Part shown: in pieces, positions 1 to 5,879 of the stretch
How the letters are laid out: each line of letters opens with the position of its first letter
Position numbering within the stretch: position 1 is the first letter of the stretch
Source of the DNA: Flavobacterium psychrophilum
Lineage (GTDB): Bacteria; Bacteroidota; Bacteroidia; Flavobacteriales; Flavobacteriaceae
Assembly: GCA_945897545.1 (NCBI GenBank)
Contig: CAMDGJ010000177.1
Span: forward strand, 1 to 5,879
Direction: 5' to 3'
DNA length: 5,879 bases
The notes under the pieces: model-generated
Told to the model about the DNA's origin: nothing
Database searches by the model: none
The model's input: only the letters and a program-made list of their open reading frames with translations
Translations under genes and position numbers: made by a program

Positions 1-839
1 TGAAAATTGGTCGAACGCATTTAATGGATGCTACGCCATTGACATTGGGACAAGAAATCTCGGGATATGCCGCCCAATTGAGTTATGGATTGAAAGCGGT
101 AAAAAACACCTTGGCGCACTTGTCAGAAATCGCTTTGGGTGGAACTGCTGTTGGAACGGGTTTGAACTCACCAGACGGTTACGATGTAAAAGTAGCAGAG
201 TATATTGCCAAATTCACTGGACATCCTTTTGTAACTGCACCAAACAAATTCGAAGCTTTGGCTGCTCACGATGCTATAGTAGAAACACATGGTGCTTTGA
301 AACAATTAGCAGTTTCTTTGAATAAAATTGCAAATGATATTCGCATGTTGGCTTCTGGCCCACTTTCAGGAATTGGTGAAATCATTATTCCTGAAAACGA
401 ACCGGGCTCTTCCATAATGCCTGGAAAAGTAAATCCAACACAATGCGAAGCTTTAACAATGGTTTGCGCACAAGTGATGGGAAATGACGTAGCAATTTCC
501 GTTGGAGGAATGCAAGGACATTATGAATTGAATGTTTTTAAACCACTGATGGCGGCAAACTTTCTTCAATCAGCGCGATTGTTGGGCGATGCTTGCTTGT
601 CGTTTGAAGAACATTGTGCCAGCGGAATCGAGCCTAATTACAAACGCATTGAAGAATTGCTCAACAACTCTTTAATGTTAGTAACGGCTTTAAATACTAA
701 AATCGGCTATTATAAATCGGCTGAAATTGCTCAAACAGCACACAAAAACGGAACTACTTTAAGAGAGGAAGCCATACGTTTGGGTTATGTTACTGCCGAA
801 GATTTTGATACTTGGGTAAAACCTGAGAATATGTTTTGA
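1..839 (+). CDS. fumC: Class II fumarate hydratase (fumarase C), C-terminal part, 5' end outside window
   Basis: This enzyme reversibly hydrates fumarate to L-malate in the TCA cycle; it is a cytosolic, iron-independent homotetramer. The reading frame is open from the left edge (first full codon at 3-5), and 278 residues are visible, so roughly the first 185 of a usual ~465 are missing. The visible part opens with [18 protein letters not shown], which contains the active-site Thr-His of the family (His codon at 18-20). Next come [11 protein letters not shown] and [10 protein letters not shown]. The superfamily signature [11 protein letters not shown] (405-437) carries the catalytic serine loop, followed by [17 protein letters not shown] and the fumarase C-terminal domain ending [12 protein letters not shown]. 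The match to E. coli FumC is nearly residue for residue over these blocks. Aspartate ammonia-lyase is the main alternative, but the [20 protein letters not shown] and WVKPE blocks favour fumarase. The ATG at 24-26 is internal, not the start. The gene converges with ackA. Confidence 0.95.
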   Translation, partial: KIGRTHLMDATPLTLGQEISGYAAQLSYGLKAVKNTLAHLSEIALGGTAVGTGLNSPDGYDVKVAEYIAKFTGHPFVTAPNKFEALAAHDAIVETHGALKQLAVSLNKIANDIRMLASGPLSGIGEIIIPENEPGSSIMPGKVNPTQCEALTMVCAQVMGNDVAISVGGMQGHYELNVFKPLMAANFLQSARLLGDACLSFEEHCASGIEPNYKRIEELLNNSLMLVTALNTKIGYYKSAEIAQTAHKNGTTLREEAIRLGYVTAEDFDTWVKPENMF

Positions 840-842
840 AAT

Positions 843-885
843 GGGAAGTTACCTGCCTACCGGCAGGCAGGGAAGTTAGAAGTTG
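843..885. repeat. 20-bp near-palindrome embedded in a GAAGTTA heptamer array
   Basis: A 20-bp inverted repeat at 852-871 (left arm CCTGCCT, right arm AGGCAGG, centre ACCGGC) has nine of ten paired positions complementary; only 859/864 (A/C) mismatch. It is flanked exactly by GAAGTTA at 845-851 and GAAGTTA at 872-878, followed by a third, variant unit GAAGTTG at 879-885. Counting the shared G residues, the flanking direct repeat GGGAAGTTA is 9 bp (843-851 and 870-878). The element lies between the converging fumC and ackA genes, where its RNA hairpin could help end transcripts from both sides. No T-tract directly follows either arm; the nearest T run (889-895) is 17 bp away, so a classic intrinsic terminator is not supported. 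That this is a dispersed genomic repeat is inference. Confidence 0.75.
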
Positions 886-906
886 TAGTTTTTTTGCGTT
901 TATATA

Positions 907-2091
907 TTAACTCGAAAGCAAATCATAAACTTGATTAGCAATTTCTAATTCTTCATTCGTTGGAATCACCAAGATTTTCGTTTTCGAGTTAGAAGTGTTG
1001 ATTTCTCTAATTTCTTTCGAACGCATGTCATTTTTGGCTTCATCGAGTTCAATACCAAAATACTCCATATCAGTACAAACCAAATTTCTTATGTATGAAG
1101 AGTTTTCTCCAATTCCCGCCGTAAAAATAATGGCATCCAAGCCATTTAAAACTGCTGAATAGGAACCAATGTACTTCTTGATTCGGTACGCATTCATTGC
1201 CAAAGCCAATTGACAGGCTGCGTTTCCTTGTCCAGCCTCAGATTCAATATCTCTCAAATCGCTAAAACCGGTGAGTCCAAGCATTCCGCTTTGTTTTTGC
1301 AACATCGTGTTAACATCATCTATGGAATACCCTAATGAATTGACCAAATAAAATATAACTGATTGATCAACATCACCACTACGGGTTCCCATAATTAAAC
1401 CATTCATTGGTCCGAAACCAAGCGTGTGATCAATACTTTTCCCATCTTTTATCGCAGTCATACTGCATCCATTACCTAAATGTATGGTGATAATTTTGGA
1501 ACTATTTTCCAAAAATTTAATAGCTTTTTCTGAAACATATTTATGGCTCGTGCCGTGAAAACCGTAAACCCTAATTTTATTTTCCGTTAAAAGATAGTTA
1601 GGCAATGCATATTTGTGAGCTATAACCGGAATCGTTTGGTGAAATGCCGTGTCAAAAACAGCCACTTGTTTTGCAGCGTCAAAAATTTCCTCTGCAACAA
1701 CTATCCCCTGATAATTAGCAGGATTATGCAAGGGAGCCAATTCAAAAAGCTGCTTTATTTTATCTTTTACCTTTTCGTTGATTATTGTTGTTTCTGAAAA
1801 ACCTGCACCACCATGAACTACACGATGACCTACAGCATCAATTTCAAATGTGCTTTTAATCACGCCCACTTTTTCGTCCATCAATAAACGAGCGATTTTT
1901 TCTAAACCTATTTTATGATTTGCAATGGGTATAGATTCCTCAATTTTACTTTTGTCGGTCACATAACTTAAATTGGATGTTTCCAACCCTATTCTATCAA
2001 TCATTCCTGAGCAGATGATTTCACAAGAAGGCATATCAATTAATTGATATTTGATGGAAGAACTTCCTGAATTTATTATAACTATTTTCAT
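907..2091 (-). CDS. ackA: Acetate kinase
   Basis: This cytosolic enzyme transfers phosphate between acetyl phosphate and ADP, making acetate and ATP, or runs in reverse to activate acetate. The 394 residues are close to the family's usual ~400. All the main ASKHA-fold landmarks are present: N-terminal phosphate-binding NSGSSSIKYQ with Asn7; GHRVVHGG with Arg90; VFDTAFHQTIP with Asp147; YGFHGTSHKYV with His179; the nucleotide-binding IHLGNGCS with His204; MGTRSGDVD with Arg237; FTAGIGENS near residue 324; and IPTNEELEIA with the Mg2+-ligand glutamate near 380. These match the catalytic Asn7, Arg91, Asp148, His180, Arg241 and Glu384 of the Methanosarcina enzyme. The ATG at 2089-2091 gives the correct family N-terminus. 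Its leader is A/T-rich (AAATAAATAA) with no Shine-Dalgarno sequence, as is common in Bacteroidota. It begins 49 bp after pta on the same strand, so the two are probably one operon. No lesion is seen. Confidence 0.97.
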   Translation of the reverse strand: MKIVIINSGSSSIKYQLIDMPSCEIICSGMIDRIGLETSNLSYVTDKSKIEESIPIANHKIGLEKIARLLMDEKVGVIKSTFEIDAVGHRVVHGGAGFSETTIINEKVKDKIKQLFELAPLHNPANYQGIVVAEEIFDAAKQVAVFDTAFHQTIPVIAHKYALPNYLLTENKIRVYGFHGTSHKYVSEKAIKFLENSSKIITIHLGNGCSMTAIKDGKSIDHTLGFGPMNGLIMGTRSGDVDQSVIFYLVNSLGYSIDDVNTMLQKQSGMLGLTGFSDLRDIESEAGQGNAACQLALAMNAYRIKKYIGSYSAVLNGLDAIIFTAGIGENSSYIRNLVCTDMEYFGIELDEAKNDMRSKEIREINTSNSKTKILVIPTNEELEIANQVYDLLSS

Positions 2092-2108
2092 TATTTATTT
2101 ATTTTTTG

Positions 2109-2143
2109 AAATCTGAAATCTGCAATCTAAAATCTGCAATCTA
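2109..2143. repeat. Heptamer tandem repeat in the pta-ackA gap, overlapping the pta stop codon
   Basis: Five consecutive 7-bp units read on the plus strand: AAATCTG (2109), AAATCTG (2116), CAATCTA (2123), AAATCTG (2130), CAATCTA (2137). The last four form two perfect 14-bp repeats (2116-2129 and 2130-2143). All units share the core AATCT. The last unit contains CTA at 2141-2143, the complement of the pta TAG stop codon, so the array starts exactly at the end of pta and fills most of the gap to ackA. There is no hairpin within it. It will be transcribed if pta and ackA share an mRNA. Its function is unknown; replication-slippage length variation is plausible. Confidence 0.85.
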
Positions 2144-4234
2144 AAGCCCTTGCGCTTGAATGGCTGTAATTATTACGGTATTTATAATATCGTCAACCGT
2201 ACAACCTCTACTTAGATCGTTTACAGGTTTGTTTAATCCTTGCAACATTGGACCTATTGCTAATGCTCCTGTTTCTCTTTGAACAGCTTTATAAGTGTTG
2301 TTTCCTGTATTTAAATCAGGAAATATTAAAACACTAGCGTGTCCCGCAACTTCTGAATTTGGTATTTTACTTTGTCCTACTTCTAAATCGACGGCTGCAT
2401 CGTACTGAATAGGGCCTTCAATTTTTAAATCTGGACGTTTTTTTCTAACTATTTCAGTAGCGGCTCTAACTTTGTCTACTTCATCCCCTTTTCCTGATGA
2501 TCCTGATGAATAAGAAAGCATTGCTATTTTTGGTTCAATACCGAAAGCCAAGCTTGAATCAGCCGAAGAAATCGCGATTTCTGCTAATTGTTCTGCTGTA
2601 GGATTAGGATTTATGGCACAATCACCAAAAATTGAAATGCGATCTTCCAAACACATAAAAAATATGGAGGAAACTACAGAAGAATTTGGTTTTGTTTTTA
2701 TGAATTGCAAAGCGGGTAAAATAGTATGTTGAGTAGTATGTGCTGCCCCAGAAACCATTCCGTCTGCATGTCCTTTGTACACCATCATTGTGCCAAAATA
2801 GGAAACGTCTTCCATCAAATCTCTTGCAATTTCAAGCGTCATTTTCTTTTCTTTTCGCAATTCATAATACGTATTTACGTAATCATCATAATGCGGATCA
2901 TTTATAGGATTGATGATTTGAACTTTAGAAAAATCTAAAGTTAAACCTAAAGTAGTAACTTTATTTTCTATTTGTTTTTGGTCGCCAATTATAGAAATAT
3001 CAACTACGTCCATGGCTTGCAATCTAGAAGCAGCGGTAATGATTCTGTCGTCGTTTCCTTCTGGCAAAACAATATGTTTTCGATGCTTTTTAGCTCGTTT
3101 AACTAGATTATATTGAAACATTTTAGGGGTCATTCCTCCGACTTCAAACTTGATAAATTTCTCAGTTAAACTATCTAAATCAACATAATTTTCAAAAGTG
3201 TTAATAGATGTTAAAATCTTCTCTTTATTATTAGCATAAATTTTAGGTTTTAATGCACCTATTTTATTAGTAATGATATAAGTTCCTTCTTCTACCGCAA
3301 TAATAGGCACAACTGTTGATAGTCCTTCTATCAGTTTCAAAATACTATCTTCTGGAATTATATTTCCTGTTAAAACTATCCCAGAAATTGTAGGGTAATT
3401 TATGGATTCGTTAGCTTGCAAAGCGCCTAAAATGATGTCAGCTCTATCACCAGGAGTTATAACAAGTCCGTTTTCTTTTAGATGCAACAAATAGTTTCGC
3501 AGTTGCATAGCCCCGACACTGAAACTTCCAATTTGATTATTAAGAAATGCTGTGCCAAATAAAACAGTGGCGTTTAATTCTTTCACAATTTCTTGAATTG
3601 TTGGATTATTCAAGCTTGAAACCATTGGAATTGAATTTACCATTACCGCTTCTGGCAAGTTTTTTTTCAAATTAGTAGTTACTAATTCTAAATTTTCGGG
3701 TTGCACCTTATTGGCAATTATCGCCAATACTTCCACCTCTTTTATCTTGAAAGAATTGTACGCCAGATAAAGACCATCTACTAATTCATCAAGAGTTTTT
3801 CCAACTCCTGTTCCAACTATTATGGCAGGAATCCCTAAATTCTTAGCTATTAAAACATTTATGTCCAGTTCAATAACGGTCCCTTCACCCGTGAAACTAG
3901 TCCCTTCAACCAATACAAAATCAAATCGTTCTTCTAGTCGTTTATATTTTTCAATAATCAAGTCGATAACCTCTCCTATTTTTCCTTTATTCTTTTTCTT
4001 GATTAATTTACTTTTGGTGATGGCATAAGCATCCTGAAATGAAATATCAAGCCCGAAATGACTGATAACCGTTTCAATATGGCTATCAAATTTTCCTTCG
4101 TCGAAATCTTCAACGATGGGTCTGAAGTAACCGACTTTTGCAGTCTTGCCCATAAGCATACTCATCAAACCCAAGGTGATTACCGATTTACCACTATTTT
4201 CTTCGCTCGTAGCGATATATATAGCCTTGTTCAT
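2141..4234 (-). CDS. pta: Phosphate acetyltransferase, long form with BioD-like and DRTGG domains
   Basis: This cytosolic enzyme interconverts acetyl-CoA plus phosphate with acetyl phosphate plus CoA and is the partner of the acetate kinase encoded next. At 697 residues it matches the three-domain long form (E. coli Pta is 714). Residues 1 to ~210 are a BioD-like P-loop domain (YIATSEENSGKSVITLGL at 6-23). Residues ~215-330 are a DRTGG regulatory domain with PGDRADIILGAL at 261-272. Residues ~370-697 are the catalytic PTA_PTB domain, with VLPEGNDDRI (389-398), GAAHTTQHTILPALQ (496-510), MLSYSSGSSGKGDEVDKVRA (572-591), IQYDAAVD (609-616) and the active-site NDLSRGC (672-678). The intact GKS of the P-loop differs from E. 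coli Pta, where the lysine is lost. The ATG at 4232-4234 is right for the family; its leader is A/T-rich without a Shine-Dalgarno. It sits 79 bp after corA and 49 bp before ackA, on the same strand. Confidence 0.97.
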   Translation of the reverse strand: MNKAIYIATSEENSGKSVITLGLMSMLMGKTAKVGYFRPIVEDFDEGKFDSHIETVISHFGLDISFQDAYAITKSKLIKKKNKGKIGEVIDLIIEKYKRLEERFDFVLVEGTSFTGEGTVIELDINVLIAKNLGIPAIIVGTGVGKTLDELVDGLYLAYNSFKIKEVEVLAIIANKVQPENLELVTTNLKKNLPEAVMVNSIPMVSSLNNPTIQEIVKELNATVLFGTAFLNNQIGSFSVGAMQLRNYLLHLKENGLVITPGDRADIILGALQANESINYPTISGIVLTGNIIPEDSILKLIEGLSTVVPIIAVEEGTYIITNKIGALKPKIYANNKEKILTSINTFENYVDLDSLTEKFIKFEVGGMTPKMFQYNLVKRAKKHRKHIVLPEGNDDRIITAASRLQAMDVVDISIIGDQKQIENKVTTLGLTLDFSKVQIINPINDPHYDDYVNTYYELRKEKKMTLEIARDLMEDVSYFGTMMVYKGHADGMVSGAAHTTQHTILPALQFIKTKPNSSVVSSIFFMCLEDRISIFGDCAINPNPTAEQLAEIAISSADSSLAFGIEPKIAMLSYSSGSSGKGDEVDKVRAATEIVRKKRPDLKIEGPIQYDAAVDLEVGQSKIPNSEVAGHASVLIFPDLNTGNNTYKAVQRETGALAIGPMLQGLNKPVNDLSRGCTVDDIINTVIITAIQAQGL

Positions 4235-4313
4235 TTTCTATTATTTAAAATTTATTTACTCTATTTAAAAGTTTATTTCCACTTCATTCGAATCTTAATT
4301 GCCTTCGCAAAAA

Positions 4314-5384
4314 TCAAAACCATCGCCGTCTTTTAAAATAATAAATCATCCCGAACACGATTAAAATCATACCTACTACTACGGTGTAATAGCCATTTTC
4401 ATATCTCAGTTCAGGCATATAATCGAAATTCATCCCATAAACCCCCACAATAAAAGTAAGCGGAATAAAAATGGCAGAAACAATGGTCAGCGTTTTCATT
4501 ATCTCATTCATCTTGTGAGTTTGTGCAGAAAAATAGAAATTAGAAGCACTTTCTAAAGAACCCATATCGGATTCAATTTGTTCCAAAAGTTCCAAGCATT
4601 TTTGACGTAATCTGCCGAAAAAAGTATAACTCTCAACTCTAATAATATTAAACACGTCATCATCTTTGATGCTTTCTATATCATACAAAGAATCTCGTAA
4701 CGGAATAATGGAACGTTTCATGAAATTTAAATTATCCCGGTGTTGTTCTATTCTTTCCAAAATTATTGGATCAGCACTTTTTTTTGTGATATCAATCAAT
4801 TCCTCGATTTTATCCTCTTCATTTTCTAATGTGATAAAGAAATTTTCTATTATCGCATCCAATAGAATATAGAGCAAATAATCCGCTTTTTTTGTCCTGA
4901 CTATTCCAGAATGAGTGCGAATTCGTTCCCGAATATGCGTAAAAAAATCACTTCTTTTTTCCTGGAAAGAAATCAAAATGCCATCTTTTATTAAAAAACT
5001 GATTTGTTCAGCACTAATGTTGTCAGAGTCTTCAGAGGGCAACAATGATTTTATATTGAAAAACAAAATATCACGCTGTTCTTCAATTTTGGTTCTTCGG
5101 GTGGTATTCAAAATATCGGCAAGCATAAAGTTGTCTATTTTGAAATAATTACTAACTGATTTCAAAAAGTCAATATCGTTCAGTCCATGTATATTTAGCC
5201 AATTTGTTTTTTTGACATCTATATTGTTCTTTAAATCCGAAATCCGAAAATCCGCATATTCAGCAAAACTCGTATCATCATATACAAACAATTGCATTTC
5301 TGAATCTGTTTGTTTATGAATACCAGTGTATTCCAAATTATAAGGCTGCTGCCTTCTACCTTTCTTATATTTGATTTTTCTCAT
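4314..5384 (-). CDS. corA: CorA-type magnesium/divalent-cation channel
   Basis: This is an inner-membrane pentameric channel that takes up Mg2+ (some family members carry Co2+, Ni2+ or Zn2+). The 356 residues fit the family, especially the Thermotoga CorA type. Residues 1 to ~290 are a cytoplasmic funnel of mixed alpha/beta structure followed by long charged helices (about 185-290, rich in E, K, R and I). Two membrane helices lie at the C-terminus: TM1 about 298-316 (TIVSAIFIPLTFIVGVY), ending in the diagnostic selectivity motif GMN at 317-319 (YGMNFDYMPEL), and TM2 about 332-349, followed by the basic tail KRRRWF. The ATG at 5382-5384 gives MRKIKYKKGRRQQPYNLEY, a lysine-rich start; the next in-frame Met is at residue 30. 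No Shine-Dalgarno is visible. It is upstream of pta-ackA on the same strand and may be co-transcribed. The ion specificity cannot be told from sequence alone. Confidence 0.93.
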   Translation of the reverse strand: MRKIKYKKGRRQQPYNLEYTGIHKQTDSEMQLFVYDDTSFAEYADFRISDLKNNIDVKKTNWLNIHGLNDIDFLKSVSNYFKIDNFMLADILNTTRRTKIEEQRDILFFNIKSLLPSEDSDNISAEQISFLIKDGILISFQEKRSDFFTHIRERIRTHSGIVRTKKADYLLYILLDAIIENFFITLENEEDKIEELIDITKKSADPIILERIEQHRDNLNFMKRSIIPLRDSLYDIESIKDDDVFNIIRVESYTFFGRLRQKCLELLEQIESDMGSLESASNFYFSAQTHKMNEIMKTLTIVSAIFIPLTFIVGVYGMNFDYMPELRYENGYYTVVVGMILIVFGMIYYFKRRRWF

Positions 5385-5502
5385 CTAGACGGATTTACGA
5401 AGTAATATTACGAAAATCTTTTAAATTGCTAACTGACATTCATCATTTGGTGAAAATAAAAACTTAAAATAAGTTCTAAAAAGAAGTCGTGTCACAAATT
5501 CA

Positions 5503-5525
5503 ATAAAAGTATAACCTACTTTTAT
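5503..5525. repeat. Perfect 9-bp inverted repeat upstream of corA
   Basis: ATAAAAGTA (5503-5511) and TACTTTTAT (5517-5525) are perfect reverse complements separated by TAACC. The element lies about 120 bp upstream of the corA start codon. It could be an operator for a dimeric regulator or a weak AT-rich hairpin in the corA leader RNA. An inverted repeat of this length in such AT-rich DNA may also be chance, so a function is not claimed. Confidence 0.4.
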
Positions 5526-5569
5526 AAGTCTAATGATTTCGAATAGAAAAAAAACGAACACAGATTTAT

Positions 5570-5622
5570 CCGGAAACTAAACCATTGAAGTAAAAAAAAA
5601 GAGAGATTTTAGTCTTTTCCGG
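5570..5622. repeat. Imperfect inverted repeat in the corA upstream region
   Basis: CCGGAAA (5570-5576) pairs with TTTCCGG (5616-5622), and the adjacent CTAAA (5577-5581) pairs with TTTAG (5608-5612) after a 3-nt bulge (5613-5615), leaving a 26-nt A-rich loop. It is the most GC-containing pairing in this stretch outside the terminator. It could be a leader-RNA structure or a protein site; chance cannot be excluded. Confidence 0.3.
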
Positions 5623-5734
5623 TATTGGTTTTGAAAGTGTCGAACATAAAGTTTCTAGAACTAAAAAGATTAATATTTGTATGATGAAGGTTGTAAGTAT
5701 CTTGCAGTAGTTATATTAAACAGTAGATTAAAAT

Positions 5735-5765
5735 AAAAAAGCCGAGCTAGTAATAGCTCGGCTTT
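5735..5765 (-). terminator. Strong intrinsic terminator for the rhodopsin gene
   Basis: GCCGAGCTA (5741-5749) and TAGCTCGGC (5754-5762) form a perfect 9-bp stem with a 4-nt loop, extended to 12 bp by flanking AAA/TTT. Read on the minus strand, the stem runs straight into TTTTTT, A, TTTT (complement of 5731-5740), the layout of a Rho-independent terminator. It begins about 22 bp after the rhodopsin stop codon. On the plus strand only TTT follows, so it works mainly for the minus strand. It should separate rhodopsin transcription from corA-pta-ackA. Confidence 0.92.
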
Positions 5766-5787
5766 AAATATGTAAAGAGGAAAGGTA

Positions 5788-5879
5788 TTAGTCTTTTTGA
5801 GAATTAACTGCTAAAGAATAAATAACTAAACCAAAACCAATTTTGTTAATTGCATCTGCGATGTTGTAAACTACATCAA
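5788..5879 (-). CDS. Type-1 microbial rhodopsin (proteorhodopsin-like), C-terminal fragment
   Basis: Only the last 29 codons are inside the window; the gene continues past the right edge. The fragment reads DVVYNIADAINKIGFGL followed by VIYSLAVNSQKD and a TAA stop at 5788-5790. This is helix G of retinal proteins: Asp (5854-5856) and Lys (5842-5844) are spaced D-x-x-x-K as in bacteriorhodopsin Asp212/Lys216, where Lys carries the retinal Schiff base and Asp is part of the counterion complex. The following IGFGL matches the VGFGL of bacteriorhodopsin. The NxADxxNK pattern is closest to proteorhodopsins (YNLADFVNK), which are light-driven proton pumps in the cell membrane, rather than to NQ sodium pumps (ADVSSK in KR2). 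The pump type is set by helix C residues that are not in the window, so ion specificity is inferred. A strong terminator follows directly. With only 29 residues the family call is good but not absolute. Confidence 0.82.
   Translation of the reverse strand, partial: DVVYNIADAINKIGFGLVIYSLAVNSQKD

Larger units (their letters stand above)
5385..5787. other. Intergenic region between the rhodopsin gene and corA; no gene seen
   Basis: About 400 bp of very AT-rich DNA. I find no credible reading frame on either strand and no RNA gene I can recognise. It must hold the promoter and leader of corA (minus strand), but I cannot place a convincing Bacteroidota-type promoter (TTG then about 19 bp then TAnnTTTG). 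The nearest -7-like strings on the minus strand are TACTTTTA (5504-5511) and TGAATTTG (5495-5502), neither with a clear -33 element. It also contains the 10-bp palindrome GTAATATTAC (5402-5411), within a pair of TTACGAA direct repeats (5395-5401, 5408-5414) just upstream of the corA start, two longer inverted repeats, and the rhodopsin terminator. Confidence 0.6.

Noticed and set aside
1..839. Aspartate ammonia-lyase as identity of the left-edge gene
   Set aside because: The [11 protein letters not shown] signature is shared, but [20 protein letters not shown] and the C-terminal WVKPE block match fumarase C.
852..895. Intrinsic terminator formed by the 852-871 palindrome
   Set aside because: The T run at 889-895 is 17 bp from the stem, too far for a standard Rho-independent terminator; kept as a repeat only.
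1615..1797. Open frame of 60 codons on the plus strand
   Set aside because: It lies wholly antisense to ackA, whose protein is fully conserved; the peptide resembles no protein I know.
2109..2143. CRISPR-like array
   Set aside because: Units are 7 bp with no spacers; it is a simple tandem repeat.
2726..2938. Open frame of 70 codons on the plus strand
   Set aside because: Antisense to the catalytic domain of pta; composition is that of a chance frame.
4058..4336. Open frame of 92 codons on the plus strand spanning the corA-pta gap
   Set aside because: It overlaps the conserved N-terminus of pta and the end of corA in antisense; no recognisable domain, and low-complexity hydrophobic content comes from AT-rich DNA.
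5788..5879. Sodium-pumping (NQ/KR2-type) rhodopsin
   Set aside because: KR2-type proteins read ADVSSK around the lysine, while this reads ADAINKIGFGL, closer to proton-pumping proteorhodopsins. Not excluded until helix C is seen.

Overview
The window looks like a chromosomal segment of a member of the Bacteroidota, most likely a flavobacterium. The evidence is the AT-rich DNA, long A/T-rich leaders without Shine-Dalgarno sequences before the start codons, short heptamer repeats between genes, and the character of the proteins. It is mostly conserved central metabolism. I do not see a complete novel system, CRISPR array, transposase or phage gene.

Layout: (1) Positions 1-839, plus strand: the C-terminal 278 residues of class II fumarate hydratase (fumC), cut by the left edge. 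(2) Positions 840-906: the gap between the converging fumC and ackA. It holds a 20-bp near-palindrome placed exactly between two copies of a GAAGTTA heptamer. (3) Positions 907-5384, minus strand, read from right to left: a CorA-type divalent-cation channel (corA), then long-form phosphate acetyltransferase (pta), then acetate kinase (ackA). Gaps are 79 and 49 bp, so pta-ackA is a likely operon and corA may be co-transcribed. The pta-ackA gap holds a five-unit heptamer array that includes the pta stop codon. (4) Positions 5385-5787: about 400 bp without a convincing gene. It holds the corA leader, two inverted repeats, and a strong intrinsic terminator at 5735-5765. (5) Positions 5788-5879, minus strand: the last 29 residues of a type-1 (microbial) rhodopsin, including the retinal-binding lysine. 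It is most like the proton-pumping proteorhodopsin group and is cut by the right edge.

How the genes fit together: Pta and AckA interconvert acetyl-CoA and acetate through acetyl phosphate, yielding or using ATP. Both enzymes work with Mg2+, which a CorA channel can supply. Fumarase is a TCA-cycle step. The rhodopsin tail suggests the organism can supplement its energy budget with light. It ends in its own terminator, so it is probably a separate transcription unit from corA-pta-ackA.
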